A program made the position numbers and the translations under genes. From the NCBI GenBank assembly GCA_037968495.1, contig JBBKVP010000055.1, positions 1-45,256 on the forward strand: a stretch of 45,256 nt of DNA, given 5' to 3'. The notes under the pieces were generated by a model. The model saw only the letters and a program-made list of their open reading frames with translations, did no database searches and was not told where the DNA came from. This document shows positions 10,160-19,784 of the stretch, piece by piece (the stretch's first letter is position 1; each line of letters opens with the position of its first letter). The DNA comes from Aestuarierythrobacter sp037968495 (GTDB lineage: Bacteria; Pseudomonadota; Alphaproteobacteria; Sphingomonadales; Sphingomonadaceae).

Positions 10160-11386
10160 ATGGAACTGACCCGCTCTCCGCTTGCTCACCCCTTTCCCGA
10201 GATGCCTGATATTGCGGGGGCGACGCCGCGCATTGCGCGTGCGCGTTACAAAGACTGGGACCGCGCTGATTTGACCTATGTCGAATTGGCCAAGGGAACG
10301 GCTGTCGCAGGCCTCTTCACGCAAAGCGTTTGCTGCTCGACCGAAGTTGAAATGGGCCGCGAGCAGATCAAGGCTGGCCGCGCCCGGGCACTAGTGGTTA
10401 ATGCGGGCAATTCCAACGCCTTCACCGGCTATCGCGGGCGCGAGGCGGTGGAGCAGATCATGCAACAAGTCGCCGCTGAAACAGGTTGCGCAGCGGAGCA
10501 AGTATTCGTCTCCTCCACCGGAGTGATCGGCGTCCCCTTGCCCAAGGACAAGGCAAGCGAAGGCGTTGCGAAAGCGATCGAGGCTGCTCCATGCTCGTGG
10601 GAAGAAGCCGCAGCAACCATCGGAACAACTGACACTTTCAACAAAGGTGCGCACACCTCGGCAATGATTGGCGATACGCGGGTGGAACTGATCGGGATCA
10701 TCAAGGGCAGCGGCATGATCGCGCCCGATATGGCGACGATGCTCGGCTATATCTTCACCGATGCGGCGGTCGAACCGGCGTTTCTGCAGCAGCTACTGAG
10801 CGCTGCAAATGGTGATACTTTCAATTCAATTACCGTGGATAGCGATACCTCCACCAGCGACACCGTGCTGGCCTTTGCAACGGGGAAGGCAGGCAATGCG
10901 CCGCTTGCCAGTTTCGATGACGCAGGCGCGGATGCCTTTACCGCTGCACTGGCTGATATGTGCCGCCAGTTGGCCCATCTGGTGGTGCGCGACGGCGAAG
11001 GCGCGCAAAAATTTATCGAGATCGCCGTCACTGGTGCGCAGTCGGACGATAGCGCGCGCCGGATCGGCCTCGCGGTCGCCAATTCACCCTTGGTCAAAAC
11101 CGCGATTGCGGGCGGCGATGCCAATTGGGGCCGCGTAGTGATGGCCGTAGGCAAGGCTGGCGAACCGGCAGACCGTGACAAACTATCCATCGGTTTCGGC
11201 GGCATCTGGGCCGCGCGCGAGGGGCTGCCGCTCGCCGATTATGACGAGACGCCCGTGGCCAAGCATCTCGAAGGTCAGGACATAAATGTGCAGGTCGATC
11301 TAGGCATCGGCAAAGGCCGCGCTACCGTTTGGACCTGTGACCTCACCCACGGATACATCAATATCAACGCCGATTACCGCAGCTGA
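10160..11386 (+). CDS. argJ: Bifunctional glutamate N-acetyltransferase / amino-acid N-acetyltransferase ArgJ
   Basis: A 408-residue ArgJ of normal length. It transfers the acetyl group from N-acetylornithine to glutamate in arginine synthesis; some members also use acetyl-CoA. The precursor cleaves itself at the conserved ATML motif, here in GMIAPDMATMLGYIF, and the Thr becomes the nucleophile. The C-terminal segment NSPLVKTAIAGGDANWGR is typical of the family. A TTG at 10124 is in frame, but the ATG at 10160 gives a family-like N terminus (LTRSPLAHPFPEMPDIAGAT). The stop overlaps the next start (TGATG), so the two genes form an operon. Confidence 0.96.
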   Translation: MELTRSPLAHPFPEMPDIAGATPRIARARYKDWDRADLTYVELAKGTAVAGLFTQSVCCSTEVEMGREQIKAGRARALVVNAGNSNAFTGYRGREAVEQIMQQVAAETGCAAEQVFVSSTGVIGVPLPKDKASEGVAKAIEAAPCSWEEAAATIGTTDTFNKGAHTSAMIGDTRVELIGIIKGSGMIAPDMATMLGYIFTDAAVEPAFLQQLLSAANGDTFNSITVDSDTSTSDTVLAFATGKAGNAPLASFDDAGADAFTAALADMCRQLAHLVVRDGEGAQKFIEIAVTGAQSDDSARRIGLAVANSPLVKTAIAGGDANWGRVVMAVGKAGEPADRDKLSIGFGGIWAAREGLPLADYDETPVAKHLEGQDINVQVDLGIGKGRATVWTCDLTHGYININADYRS

Positions 11387-12210
11387 TGGCGCAGACACCG
11401 GAAGAAATTGACGCATTCCACCAAGCAATTGGCGACCTGCTCCGCAAGGTATCCCGCGAGATCATCCTACCGCATTTCCGTTCGCTTTCGGCTGATCAGA
11501 TCGAAAACAAGGCCGCTGATGATGTTGTCACCGTGGCAGACAGGCTCGCCGAAGAAATGCTCGAAGAAGGTCTGGAGAAAATCGTTCCCGGCCTGCCAAT
11601 CGTTGGCGAAGAGGCGGCCCATGCCGATCCCGCAGTGTTAGACCGGCTAAGCGGTTCATGCTGGATCGTTGATCCTATCGACGGCACCAACAACTATGCC
11701 GCAGGCAATGCGCCCTTCGGCATATTGCTCGCGATGGCGGACGCTGGCAAGGCGCATACGGGCTGGATTTACGACCCCATCGCCGACCGGCTGTGCACCG
11801 CGCATCGCGGGAGAGGTGCTTACATTAATGGCGAGCGGATCACCGCGAAAGCTTCAGGCCAAACACCGCCCGTCGCTGCAATCTCGCTAATCTTCATGGA
11901 TGATGCGCAGCGCGAAGCGACCAATACGCTTATCGCCCCGTACTACAGTTTGGTCGACATTCCGCGCTGTGCAGCAGAGCAATATCCCCGCCTGGCGCTG
12001 GGCGAAAACGATGTATCGATCTTCGAACGCACGCTCGCATGGGATCATGCGGCAGGCGTGTTGTGGCTTAATGAAGCGGGCGGCATAGCCGCCCGGCCCG
12101 ATGGCAGCGCCTACCGCGTAGACGAGCACGGGCGAACTGGCCTGATAGGAGCCAGCTCGCCCGAACTGTTCGAAGGTTTGGCCGCGCGATTGGCCGCGCT
12201 ACCTAGCTAA
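11386..12210 (+). CDS. Inositol-monophosphatase-family phosphatase
   Basis: A 274-residue magnesium-dependent phosphatase. Metal-binding motifs are in order: GEEAAH (Glu), WIVDPIDGTNNY (DPxDGT), and WDHAAGVLWLNEAGG (WDxAAG) near the C terminus. The family includes SuhB, CysQ and the HisN-type histidinol-phosphatases. Coupling to argJ by a 1-base overlap suggests an amino-acid or cofactor role, and HisN activity is possible, but the motifs do not decide the substrate. Its stop is only 3 bases from the converging trxA stop. Confidence 0.88.
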   Translation: MAQTPEEIDAFHQAIGDLLRKVSREIILPHFRSLSADQIENKAADDVVTVADRLAEEMLEEGLEKIVPGLPIVGEEAAHADPAVLDRLSGSCWIVDPIDGTNNYAAGNAPFGILLAMADAGKAHTGWIYDPIADRLCTAHRGRGAYINGERITAKASGQTPPVAAISLIFMDDAQREATNTLIAPYYSLVDIPRCAAEQYPRLALGENDVSIFERTLAWDHAAGVLWLNEAGGIAARPDGSAYRVDEHGRTGLIGASSPELFEGLAARLAALPS

Positions 12211-12213
12211 GAC

Positions 12214-12534
12214 TTAGAGCTCGCTTTCGAGCCAAGCCTTGAGCTGACCCTTGGGCGCAGCGCCCAGCTTTTGCGCGACCTGCTTGCCGTCCTTGAACAA
12301 GACCATCAGCGGGATCGACTGCACGCCCATTTCGCCGGGAATGCCGGTGTTTTCCATGATGTCCATCTTGGCAATCGTGACCTGCTCGCCTAGCTCTTGG
12401 CTAATTTCTTCCAGCGCGGGTGCAATCATCTTGCACGGTCCGCACCATTCGGCCCAGAAATCGACCAGCACGGGCTTGCTGGATTCGAGCACATCAGCTT
12501 TGAAACTGGCATCAGTTACATTCACAGTCGCCAT
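12214..12534 (-). CDS. trxA: Thioredoxin TrxA
   Basis: A 106-residue single-domain thioredoxin with the active site WCGPCK (Cys31, Cys34), DFWAEW before it, and the cis-Pro loop at SIPLM. It reduces disulfides in cytoplasmic proteins using electrons from thioredoxin reductase. AAGGAG lies about six bases upstream of the ATG. It follows addA on the same strand after a 69-base gap, the usual place in many alphaproteobacteria, but the gap leaves room for its own promoter. Confidence 0.97.
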   Translation of the reverse strand: MATVNVTDASFKADVLESSKPVLVDFWAEWCGPCKMIAPALEEISQELGEQVTIAKMDIMENTGIPGEMGVQSIPLMVLFKDGKQVAQKLGAAPKGQLKAWLESEL

Positions 12535-12603
12535 AAAGAATCTCCTTGTTGCACCTTATTTAGAGTGCGGGTCTGGCCATGCAACGCCTCAAACCGAATA
12601 GCT

Positions 12604-15600
12604 TTACTGAGGTGCGCCCAAGGCCAGTTTGTGGCGCTCCAGCTGATCGGCTGGAATTACAATTAATACAGGCGTTTGCGTGTAGAGCACTGCTGCTTCG
12701 ATGGTGCGATCGGGAAAGATAATTTGAAGTGCCGCAGCATAGGCGGACATCTGTTTTAGCGTCGAACGCGGTACTCCAGCGAGTTCGGACGGCGGCCTGC
12801 GAGCTGTTTTGAAATCGACCACGGTCACCTTATCTGGTGTTACCAGAAGCCTGTCCGCCGTGCCTGCGATGACTTGACCATCAACAGTCGCGGCGAGCGG
12901 AACTTCTGCCAAGGCATCCGGGCCAAAAATAGCCGCAAAGCCGGGTTCATCGAGAACGCCAAGCGCTGCCGTGACCATTTCCTGGTGAGCGGCTTCCGGC
13001 AAGTCGCCAGCCTGCGATTTAAGCCACGACAACGCTGCAGCTTCTCGGTCATCGTGCGGCACATCGGGCAACCGTTCAAGCAAGCTGTGCATCAACACAC
13101 CCCGCTGGGCTGCGACTTTCAGCACTTCGGGTGGAAGCGGCGGATCGGAGCCCAGGTCTTCACCAGCCGACGACGGAGCAAGCGGACGCGGCGGACGCGG
13201 CTCCGGACCGATGGGCTGTCTCACCCAATCAGCTAGCGCGATGCGTGCATTCTCGGCAGCTTCGGTCTTTCCGGCAATTGCAGGGGCACGCGCACCCCAC
13301 TCCAGTCGTCCGCTCCAAAGCTCATCATCAATGCATTCGCCGTCAAACAGCGGAGCAAGCCGCGCATACCAGCTATCAGGTGCAGGTTCCTGCTCGCGCT
13401 TGCCAAGCGCGCCGCCGATAAACAGCGCCTCTTCAGCGCGGGTCATCGCGACATAGAGCAGCCGCCAATGCTCCTCGCGCTCAGCCTTCGCAGCGACTTC
13501 TTCCGCCTCGACGATCCGGCCATGCTTCTCCTCGCGGCGAAGCCCCGGCAACGGCAACTTCTGCGCGATGAAGTTCGCCTCCTGCCCCTCGGGCACAGGC
13601 TCGCGCAAGGTGAGCCCGCGCATCGGAGAGGCATCCGGATTGCCGGTCGAATCGGCCAGAATGACGATAGGTGACTGCAGCCCTTTGGAGCCATGCACGG
13701 TCATTACCCGCACCAACCCTTCGCTAGCGCCTGCTTCACGCTTCAGCTCGCCATCGCCTGCATCAAACCAACGGATGAAACCCTGCAGACTGGCCGTGTT
13801 AGTACTCGCAAAGGCGTGCGCGGCGTTGAGCAATTCATCAATCGGGTCGCCAGCCTCACGGCCAAGGCGCGCGATCAACTTGCGGCGGCCCTGCCACGGG
13901 CCAACCAGCATCCAGTGCAGCAACGCTTGTGGCGGTTCGAAGTCAGCGCGTTCAAGCAAGCGTTCAAGTTGTTCGATTGCCGCACCGGTCTTGGCCCCGC
14001 GCGTATCGCGCAAATGCCGCCAAAGCGGGATCCCTTTGGGACGGAAAGCAAACTCCAGCAAATCATCCTGAGACCACCCAATAAGCGGCGATACAAGCAG
14101 GTTCGCGAGACTGAGATCATCGTCCGGCTGAACCGCAAAGCGCAGCGCTGCCATCAAGTCCTTTACCGCAAGCGGAGCACCCAGCCGTAGCCGGTCCACA
14201 CCAGCAACCGGCACGCCAGCGGCGTGAAGCCGCGCAACAATCAGTCCCGCCAAATCGCGGCGCTTGCGGACCAGCACCATTACATCACCGGGCCCAGCGT
14301 TGCGCGCATCGCCCTTCACCAACGGGAAGCCGTGATCCATCCAATGTTTCACCTGCCGCGCGATCTTCTCGGCCATCGCGCGTTCCGGCTGCGAAATCCA
14401 TGTGTCGGCGTCGTCTTCGGTTGCGTCCTCGTCCGGCACGTCCATTACCGGATCCCACAGGGTCACGAGCCCCGGACGATCCGCACCGTAATGGGGCTCG
14501 GCACGCTCTTTCAGGCCAAAGCTTTCTGGACCAATCGCTGCAATCGCTGCGTCCACAAATTGCAGGACCGGCTGCGCTGTCCTGTATGACCGGCCCAGCC
14601 CAAGCTCCATCAATGGGCGCGTATCATTGCCGTCTCGGTTCAGACGTGCATTCTCCGCAGCACCCGCCATCGCATCGCGGACGCGCAGCTTGGCCGCATC
14701 GAAGTTTTCAGGGCTAGTTCCTTGGAAGCGGAAGATCGCCTGCTTGTAATCGCCGACCACAAATAGCGTCCGCATGATGCCGTCACGCGCACCCTCGCCT
14801 GCCAGAAATTCCTCGATGAGCGCAAAGACAATCGACCACTGGCTTTCGTTTGTGTCCTGCGCCTCGTCGATCAGAATGTGATCAAACTGACGGTCGAGCT
14901 TGTAACGGATCCATTCGGAAAGGTCCGAGCGGGTCAGCAAAGCAGCGGCGCGGCGAATTTGGTCGTCGAAATCGATCAGACCTTCGCGAAGCTTCGCCTC
15001 TTCCCATTTGAGAGCAAACCGGCCGCCAAGCGAGAGTGCGGGTGTAAGCCATTCTGCCAGATCAAGCAGTGCCTTCTGGCCGCGCACTTCCTCAATCCGC
15101 AAGCGCACGCGCTCAGAATATTCGCCGTATGCTGGGTCGCGCTTCTCCATGTTGGACAGGCTTTTGATCACGCCATCTTTGGTCAGCAGAGTCCCGAAGA
15201 ATACTTCCAGATTATCCAGCCGGTCAGCGGATGTCATCGCAAGCCAAGCACGCAAGCCCTCGACCGCCGCGAGACCATTTTTCGTGCCCCAATCTTCCAA
15301 TGCGCTCACACATTTGCGAAGCGACTCCACGTCGAATTGCTCGTCAGTACAAAGCGCCGCCAGATCATCCGCCGACGCTCCAGCAGGCAGGCCCAACAAT
15401 CGGTTCACACGAGGGCGCAGAGGAGCCTGCCAAGTGTGTTTGCCTATCCAAACCTCGCGCGCTTCGGCGCAGCGCATCAACCAGCCTTGCACCCCGTCTG
15501 GCCCCATCCGCATGGACAGGTCGGCAATTGCATCCAGCACATCACGTTCTTTGTTCTTCTCAGCCTCGACCAACATCTCCGCTAGCACTTCATGCGCCAG

Positions 15601-16080
15601 CAATTCGCGGTCGCGGTCTTCCATGGCCCGGGTGCCGGGGGTGAGGTCAGCTTCTTCCGGAAACGCCGCCAACAACCACTGCGCAAATGCGTGGATCGTA
15701 TCGATCCTGAGGCCCCCGCCTGGCGTGTCGAGAACACTGGCGAACAATGTCCGCGCCCGGGCCTGCGTTTCAGGATCGACGCTCGCGCCAATCGCGCCCA
15801 AATCCTTGGCAAGGGCTGTCGCGTCTTTCCGCACCCAACTCGCAAGCACATCATTGACGCGCGTTGCCATTTCGGCGGCGCCCGCCTTCGTGAATGTGAG
15901 GCACAATATCTGCGAAGGGTCGACTTGCGGTTGCAACAGCAGGCGCAGCACGCGGGCCGATAGAACCTGCGTTTTGCCGGTGCCTGCAGAAGCGGACAGC
16001 CAAACGGTCTCCAGCGGATTCACCGCCTCGCGCTGATTGTCCTTAAGGGGAAAGACCTTGGTGTTTTTGTTATTGGGCAT
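12604..16080 (-). CDS. addA: AddA: double-strand break repair helicase-nuclease
   Basis: An 1158-residue UvrD-type helicase fused to a RecB-like nuclease; with AddB it resects DNA ends for recombination. Walker A is SAGTGKT (31-37). LIDEAQDTNESQW carries Walker B, MTVHGSKGLQSPIV and YVAMTRAEEALFIGG are helicase motifs V and VI, and AGTADRLL...VVDFKTARRPP is the nuclease core. An ATG 18 bases further upstream (16098) is in frame but lies inside addB; the ATG at 16080 overlaps the addB TGA by one base (TGATG), the usual coupling, and so is preferred. It is the last of the coupled minus-strand run. Confidence 0.95.
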   Translation of the reverse strand: MPNNKNTKVFPLKDNQREAVNPLETVWLSASAGTGKTQVLSARVLRLLLQPQVDPSQILCLTFTKAGAAEMATRVNDVLASWVRKDATALAKDLGAIGASVDPETQARARTLFASVLDTPGGGLRIDTIHAFAQWLLAAFPEEADLTPGTRAMEDRDRELLAHEVLAEMLVEAEKNKERDVLDAIADLSMRMGPDGVQGWLMRCAEAREVWIGKHTWQAPLRPRVNRLLGLPAGASADDLAALCTDEQFDVESLRKCVSALEDWGTKNGLAAVEGLRAWLAMTSADRLDNLEVFFGTLLTKDGVIKSLSNMEKRDPAYGEYSERVRLRIEEVRGQKALLDLAEWLTPALSLGGRFALKWEEAKLREGLIDFDDQIRRAAALLTRSDLSEWIRYKLDRQFDHILIDEAQDTNESQWSIVFALIEEFLAGEGARDGIMRTLFVVGDYKQAIFRFQGTSPENFDAAKLRVRDAMAGAAENARLNRDGNDTRPLMELGLGRSYRTAQPVLQFVDAAIAAIGPESFGLKERAEPHYGADRPGLVTLWDPVMDVPDEDATEDDADTWISQPERAMAEKIARQVKHWMDHGFPLVKGDARNAGPGDVMVLVRKRRDLAGLIVARLHAAGVPVAGVDRLRLGAPLAVKDLMAALRFAVQPDDDLSLANLLVSPLIGWSQDDLLEFAFRPKGIPLWRHLRDTRGAKTGAAIEQLERLLERADFEPPQALLHWMLVGPWQGRRKLIARLGREAGDPIDELLNAAHAFASTNTASLQGFIRWFDAGDGELKREAGASEGLVRVMTVHGSKGLQSPIVILADSTGNPDASPMRGLTLREPVPEGQEANFIAQKLPLPGLRREEKHGRIVEAEEVAAKAEREEHWRLLYVAMTRAEEALFIGGALGKREQEPAPDSWYARLAPLFDGECIDDELWSGRLEWGARAPAIAGKTEAAENARIALADWVRQPIGPEPRPPRPLAPSSAGEDLGSDPPLPPEVLKVAAQRGVLMHSLLERLPDVPHDDREAAALSWLKSQAGDLPEAAHQEMVTAALGVLDEPGFAAIFGPDALAEVPLAATVDGQVIAGTADRLLVTPDKVTVVDFKTARRPPSELAGVPRSTLKQMSAYAAALQIIFPDRTIEAAVLYTQTPVLIVIPADQLERHKLALGAPQ

Positions 16081-19055
16081 CAATCGCGCCCCAGCCATTC
16101 GTCCAGCCGCATCAGCTGGTCATAAGTGTCGTACGTTTTCGCATCGGGATTCAGCCGCGCTGTGAAAGGTTCATTGCCTTTGATCCAGCGCCCAAGCGCC
16201 TCATGAAGGTAGCGTTCCGCGTCCGGCAGGAAGTCTTCGGGCAATGGCCCATTTTGTCGGGATGTTAGCTTTAAGGGAGACTTGATGTATCCAAAACCGG
16301 TGTCGCTCTTTTTCGAGCTGTCCTTCGCCAGCGACCAATATTCGAATTTCTCTGGCTCGCCAGACAACTCCTTGAAGCCGCCAGCCTTCACCATCAGCCC
16401 CAAGGTACCAAGCTGCAACGAGTAGCCCTTGGCGACCTGTACGCCGGATGGTGGATCACCGGTCTTGTAATCGACAATCGCAAGGCCGCCCTCGGGCAAG
16501 CGATCGATCCGGTCGACTTTGCCGTAAATCCGCACGCCATCCACACGCATTTCGCCCCAGTCCTCCGCACGCACCACTTCGCGCTGCAAATCGGCGATTT
16601 CCTGCACGGCCCATTCAAGCGCAGCAAACAGACGAGGCTGCCAAAGGCCGCGCATCAGCGGGTGAGCGTTGCGCTTGTCCAGAACCTGCTCGGCCACGGC
16701 ACGGAAATCGCCGCCATTGGTGTGCCATTCTTCGAGAATTTCATGCGCAACCGTGCCCTTCCACGCGGCGGAAGGTTCAGCGTCCAATGCCTCAAGATCA
16801 CGCAACCGCAGGATGCTCGCTGCGTAAAATTGATAGGGATCGCTGCGCAACCGGTCGAGCGCGGTTACGCTGATCTCGACATTGCGCTGTGCAGCATTAG
16901 GCTTGGGCTCCGGCTTTGGATAGGCGGGTGCCGGGTCCGCATCATCAATCGCGCGCGCAAGAGCAAGCGCTTCGCTTTCCTCATGCTTATGAACCAGATC
17001 ATCGCCGAGCAGCGCCTTGACCCGAAGCAAAAAGCGCGAGGCGATTGCAGGGCCAGACACGTCGCGTTCCGAGCGACTCAGCACCACTTCAGGCGCGCCC
17101 AGCGCGGCCGCCATGTCGTGTGCGGACAGACCAATGCGGAAGTCGGCTCCCGGCACGCCCAAAGCGCGCAACACAGCCGGAGCAAGCAGCTGATCGGTTG
17201 CGGAAGCAGCGGGCCAGTTGCCTTCGTTTAAGCCGCCACAGATCACCAGGTCGGCGCGGGTCAAGCGCGATTCCAGCAGGCCGTAAATCGCGACGCGCGG
17301 GTGACCACCATAGGGCGGGCGGACTGCGATACCGTCCATCGCATCGCGCAAGACCGCATGCAGATCGCGCGGATCGATGGCGGTGCCGACCTCGCGCGCA
17401 TGGAGACGCAAACGCTCGACAAAACTTGCAAGCGCACGGCCATCTTCACGGGCCCACAATGCTTCACCGCAGAACGCCTCGCCTGCCGCTGCAAGCCTGT
17501 CCAACAGACTGGCCAGCTGCTCACTTTCTGCGTCGATTGGTAGCAGCACGGATAGCTGTGCTGCCGTTTCACTCCACCATTCCGAAATGCCCGAGTGCAC
17601 CTTTTCCAGTGCCTCGACCTTGGCCGAAACTGCCTCCAACCCCGGTGCATCACGCGGGCCGCGCAGAGCCAATTCAAGCGCTCGCACGTTCCGCAGCCAC
17701 TGTCTGCGATTGTCGCCGGCAGCCACTAGCGGATGTCCTAGCAATGCCATCAGCGGTACAGGCGCCGCGCCTTCCGCCCCGCATTCCGCGAGCAACAATA
17801 ACAACCGGCCCGCGGGAGTTTCGGACAGCGCGCGGCCAGCGGAATCGTCAGCCGCGATGTTCCACCGCGTCAGATGTGCCACCACACGAGATGACAGACC
17901 GCGATCAGGTGTAACGACCGCAACGCGCTTTTCGGGTTCTTCCAATGCTTGCCTGACCAGCAGCGCGATAGCCTGCGCTTCCTCTTCAGGATTGGCAGTT
18001 TCCAGCAAGCGCACACCCGACAGGCGGCGCTCTTCGGCCCTCAATCTCACCCAGCGTCCACTGGCATTGGGCGGCAGGAACAAATTCGAGATCGCATGGG
18101 TGCGCTCAGGAGGTGCAGCGCCGATGCCTTTGCGGTGCCATTGCTGCACTTCACCGCGGGCGACACCCATACGGTTCAGCAGCAACTTCAGATGATATTG
18201 CGGATGGGTCAGCGCATCACTGCGCGCAAATGGCGTGTCGCCCTGCTTGCCTGCTTGACCAAGCTCGTCCCAAACATCGTCATCCAGTGACAGATCGAGG
18301 TCGGGCAGGATCACTGCGCCCTTTGGCAGTTCGGATACCACGCGCAGTAACTTGGCGAGCGCTGGAGCGGCGCTGGTGACACCGGCGGCGACTATCGGTT
18401 GCTGAGGCGGCTGTTCCTTCCAGCGTTTTGCGGCATGTTCGAACAGCAGGTTACGCCGTGTCGAGGCATCGACTTGGCCGTTCGCCTGAAGTTCAGCCAG
18501 CCAAATTTGCTGGACAAGGTAGAACAGCTTTGTGTTCTCTTTCCAATGTCCCGCCAGTCCCTCCATCGCCTGCATCACGGGTTCTTCCCACAATGCATCG
18601 GGAGCGACATTCTCGACTAGCAAGCGGTCCATCGCCGTCGCGATTTGCTCAGCCATGCGGAGCAACGCTGCACCAGTTGGCGCCTCACGCCCCAGCTTGG
18701 CCATCGCCATCGGAATCAGCTCTGCCAGTTTCAACCAGCGATGCGTGGGATCAACCGCCGGCGGGATATCCGCCGCAGTTCCAATAGGGTCGAGCAGCGA
18801 ACCAAGCGCTTCGTCCAGATCAAGATCGCCCACAACCACCATGCGCGGCATAAGCAAACCCGTTGTGCCGGTTTCGCCTGCGTGCCGGATAAACGCTTCG
18901 GACAACGTCCGGGCTGCGCGGCGGCTAGGTAGCAGCAATGTCAATCGCGCCAGCCCGACGCCTTCTTCAGAATATCGCGGGACTAGGCCTGCAACCAGCG
19001 CGTCAGCAAAACCGCGATGCGCGGCGATAGAATAAAGGTTTGGGCCCTTGTTCAA
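16080..19055 (-). CDS. addB: AddB: double-strand break repair subunit
   Basis: A 991-residue alphaproteobacterial AddB, partner of AddA. It has a degenerate helicase-like N-terminal part (LLPSRRAARTLSEAF near residues 40-55, where Walker A would be expected, with no intact P-loop). The C-terminal RecB-family nuclease carries GTVAHEILEEWH, GKVDRIDRLPEGGLAIVDYK and TGDPPSG. The start is uncertain: the frame opens with TTG at 19055, 12 bases after the murU stop, with only a weak ribosome binding site. Coupling with addA supports joint production of the two subunits. Confidence 0.93.
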   Translation of the reverse strand: MNKGPNLYSIAAHRGFADALVAGLVPRYSEEGVGLARLTLLLPSRRAARTLSEAFIRHAGETGTTGLLMPRMVVVGDLDLDEALGSLLDPIGTAADIPPAVDPTHRWLKLAELIPMAMAKLGREAPTGAALLRMAEQIATAMDRLLVENVAPDALWEEPVMQAMEGLAGHWKENTKLFYLVQQIWLAELQANGQVDASTRRNLLFEHAAKRWKEQPPQQPIVAAGVTSAAPALAKLLRVVSELPKGAVILPDLDLSLDDDVWDELGQAGKQGDTPFARSDALTHPQYHLKLLLNRMGVARGEVQQWHRKGIGAAPPERTHAISNLFLPPNASGRWVRLRAEERRLSGVRLLETANPEEEAQAIALLVRQALEEPEKRVAVVTPDRGLSSRVVAHLTRWNIAADDSAGRALSETPAGRLLLLLAECGAEGAAPVPLMALLGHPLVAAGDNRRQWLRNVRALELALRGPRDAPGLEAVSAKVEALEKVHSGISEWWSETAAQLSVLLPIDAESEQLASLLDRLAAAGEAFCGEALWAREDGRALASFVERLRLHAREVGTAIDPRDLHAVLRDAMDGIAVRPPYGGHPRVAIYGLLESRLTRADLVICGGLNEGNWPAASATDQLLAPAVLRALGVPGADFRIGLSAHDMAAALGAPEVVLSRSERDVSGPAIASRFLLRVKALLGDDLVHKHEESEALALARAIDDADPAPAYPKPEPKPNAAQRNVEISVTALDRLRSDPYQFYAASILRLRDLEALDAEPSAAWKGTVAHEILEEWHTNGGDFRAVAEQVLDKRNAHPLMRGLWQPRLFAALEWAVQEIADLQREVVRAEDWGEMRVDGVRIYGKVDRIDRLPEGGLAIVDYKTGDPPSGVQVAKGYSLQLGTLGLMVKAGGFKELSGEPEKFEYWSLAKDSSKKSDTGFGYIKSPLKLTSRQNGPLPEDFLPDAERYLHEALGRWIKGNEPFTARLNPDAKTYDTYDQLMRLDEWLGRD

Positions 19056-19067
19056 AGCTTGGCCCGC

Positions 19068-19784
19068 TCAGCCAAGTTGAAGCGCCGCTTCGGTCGGGGC
19101 TATTGACTGCGGATTTCCGACTTCGAACCATTTGCCGGTGAAGGCGACGCCGAACAGGCGGTCTTCCTCGATGGCGCGGCTCCACAGCACGTTCGTGGAG
19201 AATTTTCCGTCGGGGGCATCCCGCAGCAAACGATGCGAGACTAGCTGAATTCCGGTATAAATAAATGGCGCTATGCGGCCCGAACGACGGCGCGACACTT
19301 TGCCTAGAGGGTCGAGATGGAAGTCACCTTTGGCACGGAAATTCAACGCGCTGGCGTGAGGAACCACCAGCAAAAGCGCATCCATCTGATCCGGGTTCCA
19401 GCGAGCTGACAGGTCAGCAAAGGCGTTGCGCGGGCCTTCAAGCCAGATATTGTCTGAATTCAGGCAAAAGAACGGATCAGGCAACTGGCTTTGCGCTTTG
19501 ACCATTCCCCCGCCGGTTTCGAGCAGCATGTCTCGCTCATCTGAAATCACCACCTTGGGCAGGTCGCGCTCTGCCACATGGGCCTCCAGCGCATCGGCGA
19601 GGTAATGGACGTTCATCACGACATTCGCGACGCCTGCTTCGGCAAGGCGATCCAATGTGTGATCGATCAATGGTTTTCCAGCCACGCGCACCATCGGCTT
19701 GGGTTGTGTCGCCGTCAGCGGACGCATACGCTTGCCCATACCCGCCGCCATAACCATTGCGGTGTCGCTAGCGAGTTTGCTCAC
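19068..19784 (-). CDS. murU: Nucleotidyltransferase, MurU-like (N-acetylmuramate-1-phosphate uridylyltransferase)
   Basis: A 238-residue sugar-phosphate nucleotidyltransferase with the signature MVMAAGMGKRMRPLTATQPK (residues 9-28) and VRVAGKPLIDHTLDRL after it. The directly preceding kinase gene is AmgK-like. In the known MurNAc recycling route AmgK makes MurNAc-1-P and MurU makes UDP-MurNAc, bypassing de novo synthesis and lowering fosfomycin sensitivity. The GTG at 19784 overlaps the amgK stop as GTGA; the longer open frame upstream is only the other strand-phase of amgK. Family is certain, the exact substrate is inferred from the pairing. Confidence 0.88.
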   Translation of the reverse strand: MSKLASDTAMVMAAGMGKRMRPLTATQPKPMVRVAGKPLIDHTLDRLAEAGVANVVMNVHYLADALEAHVAERDLPKVVISDERDMLLETGGGMVKAQSQLPDPFFCLNSDNIWLEGPRNAFADLSARWNPDQMDALLLVVPHASALNFRAKGDFHLDPLGKVSRRRSGRIAPFIYTGIQLVSHRLLRDAPDGKFSTNVLWSRAIEEDRLFGVAFTGKWFEVGNPQSIAPTEAALQLG